Below, one piece after another: positions 10,768 to 18,383 of a stretch of DNA of 64,000 bases. A program made the translations under genes and the position numbers. Every line of letters begins with the position of its first letter. The stretch's first letter is position 1. Below the pieces are notes generated by a model, which saw only the letters and a program-made list of their open reading frames with translations, ran no database searches and was not told where the DNA came from. The stretch comes from Bacteroidales bacterium. Lineage in GTDB: Bacteria; Bacteroidota; Bacteroidia; Bacteroidales; UBA932. Where the stretch lies: positions 62,001 to 126,000 of the forward strand of contig JAJFVD010000006.1 in the NCBI GenBank assembly GCA_021371955.1. Reading direction: 5' to 3'.

Positions 10768-10836
10768 CCAAATATCCAAATGTTCTTACAGGCCCGGCAC
10801 GAAAATGTCTAAGGCACTAATGAATAGCTATTTATT

Positions 10837-10869
10837 AAAAAGGATAACATCTGAGATGTTATCCTTTTT
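10837..10869. terminator. Perfect 15-bp hairpin, bidirectional terminator
   Basis: The arms at 10837-10851 and 10855-10869 are perfect complements around a TGA loop. The stem ends in five A on one side and five T on the other, so it can stop transcription in both directions. It separates metG (+) from the convergent gene at 10908-11588 (-). Confidence 0.85.
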
Positions 10870-10907
10870 AGTATTTATCTAATAATTAGACAGATAATAA
10901 CAATGTT

Positions 10908-11588
10908 CTACATCAATAACTTTAGAAGTTCGCGCTCATGTTTGTTGTAGAGAAGAATTTCCCACAATGGTTTAAGCTGATCGCTGAACAGCAGAAGCAG
11001 AACTATAAGTATAACCAAAATAAGCAAAATCGTAAGTACAATACGAAATGACTTAGGCATTTTTATATTACGATTCTCTTCGGATTCAACCTTCTTTAAT
11101 TTCTCCTCGTTTCTGTAAATTTTTGCCGGTTTTGCTCTCAGAGTTTCAACGACTCCTGGCTTTGAAAGGACTTTAATATTCAACGGCTCAAGACCATACG
11201 CCTCTTTATTGATTAAGACATTTTTGTCTATAACAAAACTGTATCCGCTTCTCTCGTTTAACCTGATTGTTCCCAAATATGGAAGTTCCAGAATTTTTGT
11301 CATTTCCAAATCGCGACGAAGATCATTTATGAATTCCGAAATAACAGGCTTGGCTTTTTCGAGCGGTATATTCATCAACTCCGAATATTTTTTTTCCAGA
11401 AGTTCGTCATTCCAGATTTCTCTGCTTCTGAACATTATCCGGCGGAACGGAGGATGAATTACTGTGGCTTTGTCGGAGAAAACAGATGGCGCAGCTTCGG
11501 AAACGAAACTTCCCATTCCCGGAAGGGATACGCGGTTATTTTCAAGTATAAGCTCTTTAAGCAGTTCCGACAGAAGATTAATATCCAT
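10908..11588 (-). CDS. HU-like (CCDC81-type) domain membrane protein
   Basis: A 226-residue protein with an N-terminal region (about 1-155) resembling the tandem HU-fold domains called HU-CCDC81 in Bacteroidota. The first half has LPGMGSFVSE, followed by a helical part and a second strand-rich unit, LPYLGTIRLNERSGYSF. After a charged linker comes one hydrophobic helix (about 183-201), then a short basic tail. The topology suggests a cytoplasmic HU-fold domain tethered to the inner membrane. Related proteins often carry a SPOR domain, which is absent here. Function is unknown. It could link the chromosome or a polymer to the envelope, but that is speculation. Family assignment is by motif memory. 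Confidence 0.7.
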   Translation of the reverse strand: MDINLLSELLKELILENNRVSLPGMGSFVSEAAPSVFSDKATVIHPPFRRIMFRSREIWNDELLEKKYSELMNIPLEKAKPVISEFINDLRRDLEMTKILELPYLGTIRLNERSGYSFVIDKNVLINKEAYGLEPLNIKVLSKPGVVETLRAKPAKIYRNEEKLKKVESEENRNIKMPKSFRIVLTILLILVILIVLLLLFSDQLKPLWEILLYNKHERELLKLLM

Positions 11589-11684
11589 AATTACATAAAT
11601 GCGATTACAAAGTTATAAAATTACTCCAAAAATCATTTATATAACAGTATAATTAAGATTTCACTCAAAATTTTGATTCAAAGA

Positions 11685-11716
11685 TTTGCAGTTTTATAAA
11701 ATTCCTCTTACATTTG
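11685..11716 (+). promoter_or_regulatory. Promoter of tRNA-Asn, exact Bacteroidota consensus
   Basis: TTTG at 11685-11688, a 20-base spacer, then TACATTTG at 11709-11716. Both elements match the Bacteroidota housekeeping promoter consensus. The expected start is near 11723, about 17 bases before the mature tRNA. Confidence 0.8.
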
Positions 11717-11739
11717 CACTCCCAATACGGGATATAAAT

Positions 11740-11813
11740 TCCTTGTTAGCTCAGTTGGTTAGAGCACCTGACTGTTAATCAGGGGGTCCTAGGTTCAAGT
11801 CCTAGACAAGGAG
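11740..11813 (+). tRNA. tRNA-Asn (anticodon GTT)
   Basis: A complete cloverleaf. The acceptor stem TCCTTGT pairs with ACAAGGA, with discriminator G at 11813. The D arm is AGCTCAGTTGGTTAGAGC. The anticodon stem CCTGA/TCAGG holds loop CTGTTAA with anticodon GTT. The T arm is CCTAGGTTCAAGTCCTAG. No CCA is encoded. Its own promoter lies upstream and a hairpin terminator 13 bp downstream. No integrase gene or 3'-end duplication was seen, so it does not look used as an attachment site here. Confidence 0.97.
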
Positions 11814-11825
11814 CTTAAAATTGAT

Positions 11826-11865
11826 AAAAGACTGCATCTGCTTCGTTGGCTGCAGTCTTTTTTTA
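11826..11865 (+). terminator. Terminator of tRNA-Asn
   Basis: An 11-bp stem AAAAGACTGCA (11826-11836) with TGCAGTCTTTT (11851-11861) around a 14-base loop runs into a T tract. It is the expected intrinsic terminator for the tRNA transcript. Confidence 0.8.
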
Positions 11866-11929
11866 TGCTCACATACAAAAGTATGCTCCGCTAAAAAAAA
11901 CTTTGCCGCCTTGCATCTACAGCCTTAAC

Positions 11930-12055
11930 ACTTTGGCGCAGTTTGAGGTAAGCACCACATTGACAGCCGTTTGGAAATAGATTTTTTATTTTATAATAAA
12001 AATTAGTTTTTAGAGCTACTCAAAATCAAGAACTTACCTCAAACTGCGTCAAAGT
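11930..12055. repeat. MITE-like element with 23-bp terminal inverted repeats
   Basis: The left arm 11930-11952 and right arm 12033-12055 are inverted copies that differ at one base (CTTTGGCGCAG against CTTTGACGCAG), around an AT-rich core of about 80 bp. There is no open frame inside. No clear target-site duplication was found in the flanks. The form fits a miniature inverted-repeat element or the two ends of a deleted insertion sequence. A long-range hairpin in a transcript is the alternative. Confidence 0.5.
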
Positions 12056-12089
12056 AAAAAAGAGCGGGCTTCTACTATGGGCCCGCTCT
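12055..12089 (-). terminator. Terminator of the susD/susC operon 1
   Basis: A 9-bp GC-rich stem AGAGCGGGC (12061-12069) with GCCCGCTCT (12081-12089). Read on the minus strand it is followed by a run of T. It lies 24 bp past the stop of the SusD gene. Confidence 0.85.
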
Positions 12090-12113
12090 CAATTTTACAT
12101 AAAATCTTATCGA

Positions 12114-13574
12114 CTATTCGGTGTAGCCGGGATTTTGCTGAAGTGTCGGATATATTTGTCTTTCGGTATGCGAAATAGGAAGAACTATTTGATAGTTGTT
12201 CCAGGTAAGTGTTTCAGGGCAACCGGCCGAAACAGCAAAATTATAACCGTCACTGTCTTTTCTTGTTATTGATTTACCCAAACGCATTTGGTCAAAGAAT
12301 CTGTGACCTTCGCCAATGAACTCTTTCCTTCTTTCGATTTGAATTAAATCGTCTGTTGCGGTAACGTCTGAGACAGAAGGGTTTGCCCTTTTTCGAATAG
12401 CATTCAGATAAGTACTGGCTTTGGCAATGCCTGCAGTACCTTTCAAAGCGCCTTCTGCAGCAATCAGATATGCTTCGGCTAACCTTAGAAGACGAGGATT
12501 ATTCAGCCTGAAGTTTGTTCCATTGTTGCCGGGAAATTTTGCCAACCATGCCTTAGATATTTCATATTTTGAATCGTACCTTACAAATTGTGCACGAACA
12601 TCTCCCGGTTCCGACTTTATGAGATCAACCCAGGAAACTGTTGGGATTAATGAGGCACCTGCAGACACATCTCCGTGCCATAAATTATGACACATTGAAA
12701 CATATCCTCCATCATCATCTATTGTTGACTGAGTTGTTACAAACAGCTCCAAAAGCGTTTCAGATGCACCTTCCTGTTTCCAGTAATTAATGTAGTCTGC
12801 GTTTGAAACAAGTGAATATGGTGAGTAATCGATAACTTCAATTGCTGCGTTATATGCATTATTCCAATCTCCTTTGTATAAATATGCCCTGGCTTGTAAA
12901 AGCTTTGCTGCCCAATAGTTGAAATGGCCAGTATTTTTGGATTTAGAAAGTAATGGTAATGCAGCCGTAAGGTCAGCGAAAACCTGTTCGTAAGTTTTAG
13001 CGACGGTACTTCTTGGCAGTTTCGCTTCTGAAGCAGAAGATACCTTAGTAATGATAACAGCGCCCAGTGAAGCTCCATTATCCTTTGCATAAGGATATCC
13101 GTACAATCTGGCAAGGTCAAAGTAATTTAAAGCCCTAACAGCATAAGCCTGCCCTTTGTAGTCATCTCTGATTGCTTTGTCTGCACTTGAAGTTAAAGTT
13201 AGTTTGTCTATATTTTCAAGAAGAGTGTTGCACCTCATTATTGTTTCATAGCATTTAGCCCACATATTAAAATATGTATTCGACTCTGAATCATAGCCTA
13301 AAGTATAAATCTGAGTCCATCCGGATGACATCGTGCGTGGCTGAATGTTATCTCCTCTTTCGTCTCCCATTAATTGCATATATGTTCCATAGTAGTCATA
13401 CCATTTCATATCTACATACAATCCGTTGGCAGCAATGCCTGCGTCATAAAGAGTTCGCATTGCAGTTTCTGAAACAACTACATTTGTAGGCTTTGTATCC
13501 AGGAAGCTTTCGCATGAATAAAAGGAGAATATCACTACCAGGACAACTATAATATTTAGAATATATTTTTTCAT
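12114..13574 (-). CDS. SusD/RagB-family outer-membrane lipoprotein
   Basis: A 486-residue surface lipoprotein that captures a nutrient, typically a glycan or peptide, and hands it to its SusC partner. The signal peptide ends in a lipobox FYSCES (C20). The N-terminal SusD domain has TPR-like helices, for example QAYAVRALNYFDLARLYG. The C-terminal region reads RKEFIGEGHRFFDQMRLGK, a SusD/RagB hallmark. It lies 21 bp downstream of its SusC gene. No glycosidase or peptidase gene is adjacent, so the substrate cannot be told. Confidence 0.95.
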   Translation of the reverse strand: MKKYILNIIVVLVVIFSFYSCESFLDTKPTNVVVSETAMRTLYDAGIAANGLYVDMKWYDYYGTYMQLMGDERGDNIQPRTMSSGWTQIYTLGYDSESNTYFNMWAKCYETIMRCNTLLENIDKLTLTSSADKAIRDDYKGQAYAVRALNYFDLARLYGYPYAKDNGASLGAVIITKVSSASEAKLPRSTVAKTYEQVFADLTAALPLLSKSKNTGHFNYWAAKLLQARAYLYKGDWNNAYNAAIEVIDYSPYSLVSNADYINYWKQEGASETLLELFVTTQSTIDDDGGYVSMCHNLWHGDVSAGASLIPTVSWVDLIKSEPGDVRAQFVRYDSKYEISKAWLAKFPGNNGTNFRLNNPRLLRLAEAYLIAAEGALKGTAGIAKASTYLNAIRKRANPSVSDVTATDDLIQIERRKEFIGEGHRFFDQMRLGKSITRKDSDGYNFAVSAGCPETLTWNNYQIVLPISHTERQIYPTLQQNPGYTE

Positions 13575-13595
13575 ATCAATTAGAGTTTATTTTTA

Positions 13596-16500
13596 TTAAA
13601 GTGATATTTCTACACCAAGCGTTATGGTTCTTAATGCAGGAAGGGAGAAGTTATAATAACCATTGGATTGTACTTCAGGGTCAAAATTCAGACCGGTAAA
13701 AGTAAGAAGGTTGGTTCCGGAAAGAAATACTCTTGCACTAGATAATTTGAGGTAATTCCTGAGATCTTTGGGAAGAGTATATGAAATACTAAGATTCTTC
13801 AATCGTAAATAATCACCTTTTTTCAACGCCCGGCTTGAGTCGTAGTAACCACCACCTGTGTTTCCTGCAACACGACGCGGAAGATAAGTTTCGTCACCCG
13901 GCTTTTGCCAACGCTCTACCTGAGATGCTGCTATATTTGCATAAGAGTTGTAACCGTCGGTCTCCATATCGTCGGAACCATTATCCCATACATAATGCCC
14001 ATATTTGTAAGACCACGCCATAGATGCAGTAAGCGATTTCCAGGAGAATGTCGCATTAAAACCGCCAAATCCCTTAGGGATTGCAGTCATTCCTTCCAAT
14101 ATAGAAGAGGAAGCTTGAGCTCTTGAAACCAATGTTCTGTCTTTTGAACCATCGGCCAAAATCTTGTTTGAATAATACATTGCCTGGCCTGTTGCGGGAT
14201 CGGCTCCGTAATACTCTCTAGTGTAATATTGCACAAATGAATAGCCGGCTTTCCAGACATGAGGACGACTGACTATTTGCTCGCCTTCTTCAGAAAGAGA
14301 CAGTACTTCGTTATGCAGTGTAGCCCAGTTTGCACCAAATGTCAGGCTTATGTCTTTTTTCTTTATTATATCAACATTAACTGATAGTTCAATACCGCTG
14401 TTTAGCATAGAACCAATATTAGTAAGAGCAGATGTGAAACCTGTTGTTGTAGGAACAGTTGCATCCAAAAGCAAATCAGTTGTATGTTTATTATAATATT
14501 CAGCTACTATGTCTACTTTATCAAAAATTCTTGCATCAAAAGCAACGTTCCAGTTCAGGTTTTTCTCCCATGTTAAGTCGGAGTTTGCAAGATTAACAGG
14601 ATATCCTGCACCTGTAGTACCGTAAATATCATAATCAAATACTGCCATATATCCGTTATAATCGTTAGGAAGAGTACCGCTGGTTCCATATGATCCGCGA
14701 ACTCTGAATTCATCCAGCCAGCTTATGTCTTTCATGAAAGGTTCGTTTTTAAGCCTCCAGGAACCTGATAATGACCAAAAATTACCCCATCTGTTCTTGG
14801 CACTTAGTCTTGAAGATCCGTCACGTCGGAAAGAGCCTGAAATATAATATTTGGAAGCATAATCATAATTTAAATTGCTGATTGCCGAGAGCAAATTTGA
14901 ATTTTTTGTGTATGTGTATGCTTCGTCAAGAGTTGTTGCCAATGCAGATTCTGTTGCACCAAAGTTTGCAAAGTCGACCATTCCAACTCTTGTATACAGG
15001 AAATGTTCTTTTTCTGCCTCCCAGCCAATGAGTGCGGCAATATTATGTTTGCCAAATGACTTGGTGTAATTTGCAGTTGTAGAACTGACCATCTTGTTAA
15101 CGAAACGATATCTGTCTGACATATAACCATTTCCATAAGCAGTAAAGTTAACGTGACCGTAAAGCCAACCGAAGCGGTCGTGAACATACAGAAAGTCATT
15201 ACTGATTATACTCTTTACTTTGATATCATCATTAATCTTAACCTCTGCCCAACCTTTTAACAATAAACGCATCTGAGCTGCATCGTTGATTTGCAAATTA
15301 AATTGGCTCACCGGATTTCTTTGAGAACCGCCATTATATGATTCCATCCAGTACGAACCGTCTGATGCATATTTGTAAGGCCATCTGCTTGTTAAGTGGA
15401 CTTTCATAAGATAGAACGGATTATCTTTTGCTGCTCCATCCTGGTGACCACTCTGATTCTGGTTTGAGAACTGCACAGAACCACCTATTGAAATCTTATT
15501 GTTTACTTTACTTTCGGCGTTAATGGAAGCTGTTATCCTCTTTAAATATTCAATAACATTAACCCCTTTTTCATCATTATATGCTACCGACGCAAAAACC
15601 CTGGATTTATCACTGCCGCCGGAAATGTTATATTCATAATTTTGAGACACTCCTGTACGGAACAATACATCTTCCCAGTTAACGTATATATAGTCTGATT
15701 TTTTTGAAGGGAAATACTTTTCAGACATCGCATCCACATAAGCATTTAAGGAGCCATATGGTGCCCATTTCACAGGATTGTCATTACCATAATTTTGCCA
15801 CGATTCCCTTAACAACATTTCTTGCTGAGCATCGGTTGCCAGCGGATAGTTGTTCATTGCAAAGTAAGAAACGCCAACATTTGCCTTGAATGTCGAAACC
15901 GTTTTACCAGCCTTACCCTTCTTTGTTGTAATCAAAATAACCCCGTTTGATGCACGAGAGCCATATAGAGAGGCTGCTGCTGCATCTTTCAGGACAGTAA
16001 TTGACTCAATATCACCAGGATTCAAATAGTTCATAGAACTTGTATAGATATTCTCGGAACCCCAGTCTCCACTAGTGGCAGGGACACCATCGACAACATA
16101 CAAAGGTTCATTACCAGCATTGAATGAACCAAATCCACGTACCCGAATCTCCGGAAGCGCACCAGGCTGACCTGACATTTGTGAAACCTGTACACCTGGT
16201 ACAGCCCCAACCAGAGCCTGTTCGAAACTGACGATAGGAACATCTTTAAAAGACTCTTGTTTGATTTGAGTCGCAGAACCTGAATAGGAAGCTTTTTTTA
16301 CGGACCCGTACGCTACTACCATTACTTCTTCAAGTCCAACAGCTACCTGTGTCAAAGATACATTTACCAAAGCTCTTCCTTCAACGGGAACTTCCAGAGA
16401 CTGATACCCAATAGAAGAAAAAACAAGAACCGCATTTGCGGGTACGTTATTAAGAACGTAAGCGCCATTGGCATTAGCTGCAGTAACAATTGAAGTACCC

Positions 16501-16637
16501 TTGATAAGGATACTTGCAAACGAGATATTTGATCCATCTGCAGCATCGGTTACAACGCCGGTAACTTTATTCTGTGCAAATGCCGTACTTATTATAAGTA
16601 GAAAACTGCACAAAATTAGAAATGTTTGTTTTGCCAT
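13596..16637 (-). CDS. SusC/RagA-family TonB-linked outer-membrane protein
   Basis: A 1013-residue TonB-dependent transporter. After a signal peptide (1-21, ending AFAQ) there is a carboxypeptidase-regulatory-like domain (about 24-105: VTGVVTDAADGSNI). The plug follows with SusC signatures GFGSFNAGNEPLYVVDG and VLKDAAAASLYGSRASNGV. The beta barrel runs to a terminal LGVEISL. It forms the channel under the SusD lid and imports substrate with energy from TonB. It is the first gene of a two-gene operon. No dedicated regulator is adjacent. Confidence 0.96.
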   Translation of the reverse strand: MAKQTFLILCSFLLIISTAFAQNKVTGVVTDAADGSNISFASILIKGTSIVTAANANGAYVLNNVPANAVLVFSSIGYQSLEVPVEGRALVNVSLTQVAVGLEEVMVVAYGSVKKASYSGSATQIKQESFKDVPIVSFEQALVGAVPGVQVSQMSGQPGALPEIRVRGFGSFNAGNEPLYVVDGVPATSGDWGSENIYTSSMNYLNPGDIESITVLKDAAAASLYGSRASNGVILITTKKGKAGKTVSTFKANVGVSYFAMNNYPLATDAQQEMLLRESWQNYGNDNPVKWAPYGSLNAYVDAMSEKYFPSKKSDYIYVNWEDVLFRTGVSQNYEYNISGGSDKSRVFASVAYNDEKGVNVIEYLKRITASINAESKVNNKISIGGSVQFSNQNQSGHQDGAAKDNPFYLMKVHLTSRWPYKYASDGSYWMESYNGGSQRNPVSQFNLQINDAAQMRLLLKGWAEVKINDDIKVKSIISNDFLYVHDRFGWLYGHVNFTAYGNGYMSDRYRFVNKMVSSTTANYTKSFGKHNIAALIGWEAEKEHFLYTRVGMVDFANFGATESALATTLDEAYTYTKNSNLLSAISNLNYDYASKYYISGSFRRDGSSRLSAKNRWGNFWSLSGSWRLKNEPFMKDISWLDEFRVRGSYGTSGTLPNDYNGYMAVFDYDIYGTTGAGYPVNLANSDLTWEKNLNWNVAFDARIFDKVDIVAEYYNKHTTDLLLDATVPTTTGFTSALTNIGSMLNSGIELSVNVDIIKKKDISLTFGANWATLHNEVLSLSEEGEQIVSRPHVWKAGYSFVQYYTREYYGADPATGQAMYYSNKILADGSKDRTLVSRAQASSSILEGMTAIPKGFGGFNATFSWKSLTASMAWSYKYGHYVWDNGSDDMETDGYNSYANIAASQVERWQKPGDETYLPRRVAGNTGGGYYDSSRALKKGDYLRLKNLSISYTLPKDLRNYLKLSSARVFLSGTNLLTFTGLNFDPEVQSNGYYNFSLPALRTITLGVEISL

Positions 16638-17030
16638 CTTTTACAATTTAAGTTAATTGAATAATTAAGAACAAAAGTGGACACTAATCTTCTTTGAAAT
16701 CTTCGTGTTTAACTAGAGAATTGCGCCTGAGAATAAGTAGTTAACTTAAGCGGGAGAGGGATGTCAAAGAGCATTTTAGCAACAGCCAGCCATAAATATT
16801 ATGGTTAGCCTGATGTAGAAATTAGTTAAATGAATGAAATGGAGCAAATTAAGATAGATATGTACAACAATACATAATTTCAGTATAAAAATAAATAATA
16901 TTTAACAATTAAATATTATTTATTTCTGAATTATTTTATGCGAAGAGTGAATAATATAACATATTCCCGAAGCTTTTAATGGTATACGGAATTCTTATGA
17001 CTACTTTTATATGATAAAATTAGCAAAGCC
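16638..17030. other. Divergent intergenic region susC-1 / corA
   Basis: About 390 bp of AT-rich DNA that must hold the promoters of the susC operon (-) and of the CorA-type gene (+). No exact TTTG/TAnnTTTG pair was found for either. An imperfect 11-bp inverted repeat centred on CCATAAATATTATGG (16790-16804) could be an operator or a leader hairpin of the susC transcript. Nothing else stands out. Confidence 0.5.
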
Positions 17031-18053
17031 ATGAAAGATTCTCATTTTTTTCATATTTCCAAACCCGGCAATATTGTTTCTATATCCAGTCTTGATGAAG
17101 CACTGGAAGTGGTTAAAACCGGTGGGTACATTTGGTTGTCTTACATACATCCTACGCTGGAAGAACTTTCCCCGCTCACGGAAAAAATGGGCATTCACCC
17201 TTTATCCATTGAAGATTGCATGAATGAAGGTCAAATACCAAAAATTGAAGATTTTCCGGGTCATACCTATATACTATTCAATGCTTTCAACTATTCCAAA
17301 AAGAAAATAATCATCGAGGAGGTGAATTTTTTCATTGGAGAAAACTTCCTGATAACGGTCAATCACCACGGGCCAACCGGCAGGGCACTGATGGAAAACA
17401 TTGAGCAACTGGTAAAAAAAAGTGTAGTAAATACCGGTCAGGGTCCCGCTTTTCTAATGCATATTATTCTTGACCTTATTGTCGACGAAAAATTTATTGC
17501 AGTTGAAGCAGTAGAAGATGACCTCAACAATGCCGAAGACATGATGATGAAGGACCTGGTTAAATTTAGTCTTTCCGACTTGCAGCACTTGCGGCGGAAC
17601 TTGCTGACCATTCGCAAAAGTCTGTTCCATGAGCGGGAAATTATGCTGAAAATATGCAGGAAAGATTGCCCTTATATAAGCGAAAAAGCCATTTTCCATT
17701 ACCGCGATATATACGACCATCTTGCAAGGTTTTTTGAACTTACCGAAACATACCGCGAGGTTGTGACAAGCCTCATGGAGATGAACCTTTCGCTGCTTAA
17801 CAACCAGATGGCGCGTTCGGCAAACCAAACTAACGCGACTGTAAGACGGCTCACATTTATCACAACCATTTTTATGCCCCTTACCCTGCTTTCAGGTGTT
17901 GGCGGAATGTCGGAATTTTCAATGATGACAGGCCCGGAACACTGGAGAATCGCTTACCCTATCTTCCTGGCAGGAATGGCTTTATTCGGATTCCTTAGTT
18001 TTCTCTGGTTAAAAAAAATGGAAAAAGCCGGATTAGAAAAGGAAGACAAATAA
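17031..18053 (+). CDS. corA: CorA-family divalent metal transporter
   Basis: A 340-residue CorA-type channel: a long cytoplasmic alpha/beta and helical part (1-about 265) followed by two C-terminal membrane helices (about 275-292 and 305-327). Such proteins form pentamers that take up Mg2+ or other divalent ions. The selectivity tripeptide GMN, normally at the end of the first helix, reads GMS here (292-294, in LSGVGGMSEFSMMTGPEHW). The variation may alter ion preference, or this may belong to a CorA subfamily that uses it. It is monocistronic as far as can be seen. Confidence 0.88.
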   Translation: MKDSHFFHISKPGNIVSISSLDEALEVVKTGGYIWLSYIHPTLEELSPLTEKMGIHPLSIEDCMNEGQIPKIEDFPGHTYILFNAFNYSKKKIIIEEVNFFIGENFLITVNHHGPTGRALMENIEQLVKKSVVNTGQGPAFLMHIILDLIVDEKFIAVEAVEDDLNNAEDMMMKDLVKFSLSDLQHLRRNLLTIRKSLFHEREIMLKICRKDCPYISEKAIFHYRDIYDHLARFFELTETYREVVTSLMEMNLSLLNNQMARSANQTNATVRRLTFITTIFMPLTLLSGVGGMSEFSMMTGPEHWRIAYPIFLAGMALFGFLSFLWLKKMEKAGLEKEDK

Positions 18054-18102
18054 TGTGAATAATATAACTTATTTCAGGAAGTGTATAACAATTTAAGGAT
18101 TT

Positions 18103-18133
18103 TTTGTGGCCAATTTTGTGTATTGTAATTTTT
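18103..18133 (+). promoter_or_regulatory. Putative promoter of the CsbD-like gene
   Basis: TTTG at 18103-18106, 19 bases, then TAATTTTT at 18126-18133, one base from TAnnTTTG. A start near 18140 supports the ATG at 18154 over the in-frame ATG at 18106, which lies inside the promoter. Confidence 0.45.
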
Positions 18134-18153
18134 ATATTTTAAAATACACGAAA

Positions 18154-18339
18154 ATGGAAACACTGGAATTAAAAGGAAACTGGAATGAGCAAAAAGGCAA
18201 ACTAAAACAAAAATTTGCCATTTTAACCGATAATGACCTAATGTTTGAAGACGGTAAAGAAGACGAGATGCTGGGAAAAATCCAAATAAAGCTAGGTAAA
18301 ACAAAAGAAGAAATCCGGAAGATTATTGCCGGACTTTAA
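18154..18339 (+). CDS. CsbD-family small stress protein
   Basis: A 61-residue, highly charged protein. It opens with the CsbD signature KGNWNEQKGKLKQKF and continues with an acidic stretch and KIQIKLGKTKEEIRKII. CsbD-like proteins are small, soluble, often stress-induced proteins of unknown biochemical role. The frame could extend upstream to 18106, but those 16 residues do not look like CsbD and overlap the promoter, so 18154 is chosen. Confidence 0.85.
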   Translation: METLELKGNWNEQKGKLKQKFAILTDNDLMFEDGKEDEMLGKIQIKLGKTKEEIRKIIAGL

Positions 18340-18356
18340 TTTAAATAAGAATAATT

Positions 18357-18382
18357 AGCATTGGAGCAAATTCTCCAATGCT
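18357..18382. terminator. Hairpin between convergent genes
   Basis: A perfect 10-bp stem AGCATTGGAG (18357-18366) with CTCCAATGCT (18373-18382) around a 6-base loop. It sits between the CsbD gene (+) and the end of the phosphate-themed operon (-). T-richness is weak on both sides, so termination is inferred mainly from position. Confidence 0.55.
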
Positions 18383-18383
18383 C

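Larger units (their letters stand above)
11589..12113. other. Non-coding stretch between HU-like gene and SusD
   Basis: About 525 bp without a protein gene. It holds a promoter and tRNA-Asn, the tRNA terminator, a 126-bp inverted-repeat element and the terminator of the susD gene, each listed separately. The remaining sequence is AT-rich with no further signal seen. Confidence 0.8.

Noticed and set aside
11740..12055. Integration site of a mobile island at tRNA-Asn
   Set aside because: There is no integrase gene and no repeat of the tRNA 3' end nearby.
18106..18153. Upstream ATG for the CsbD-like protein
   Set aside because: The extra 16 residues are unlike CsbD and the ATG overlaps the predicted -33 element.
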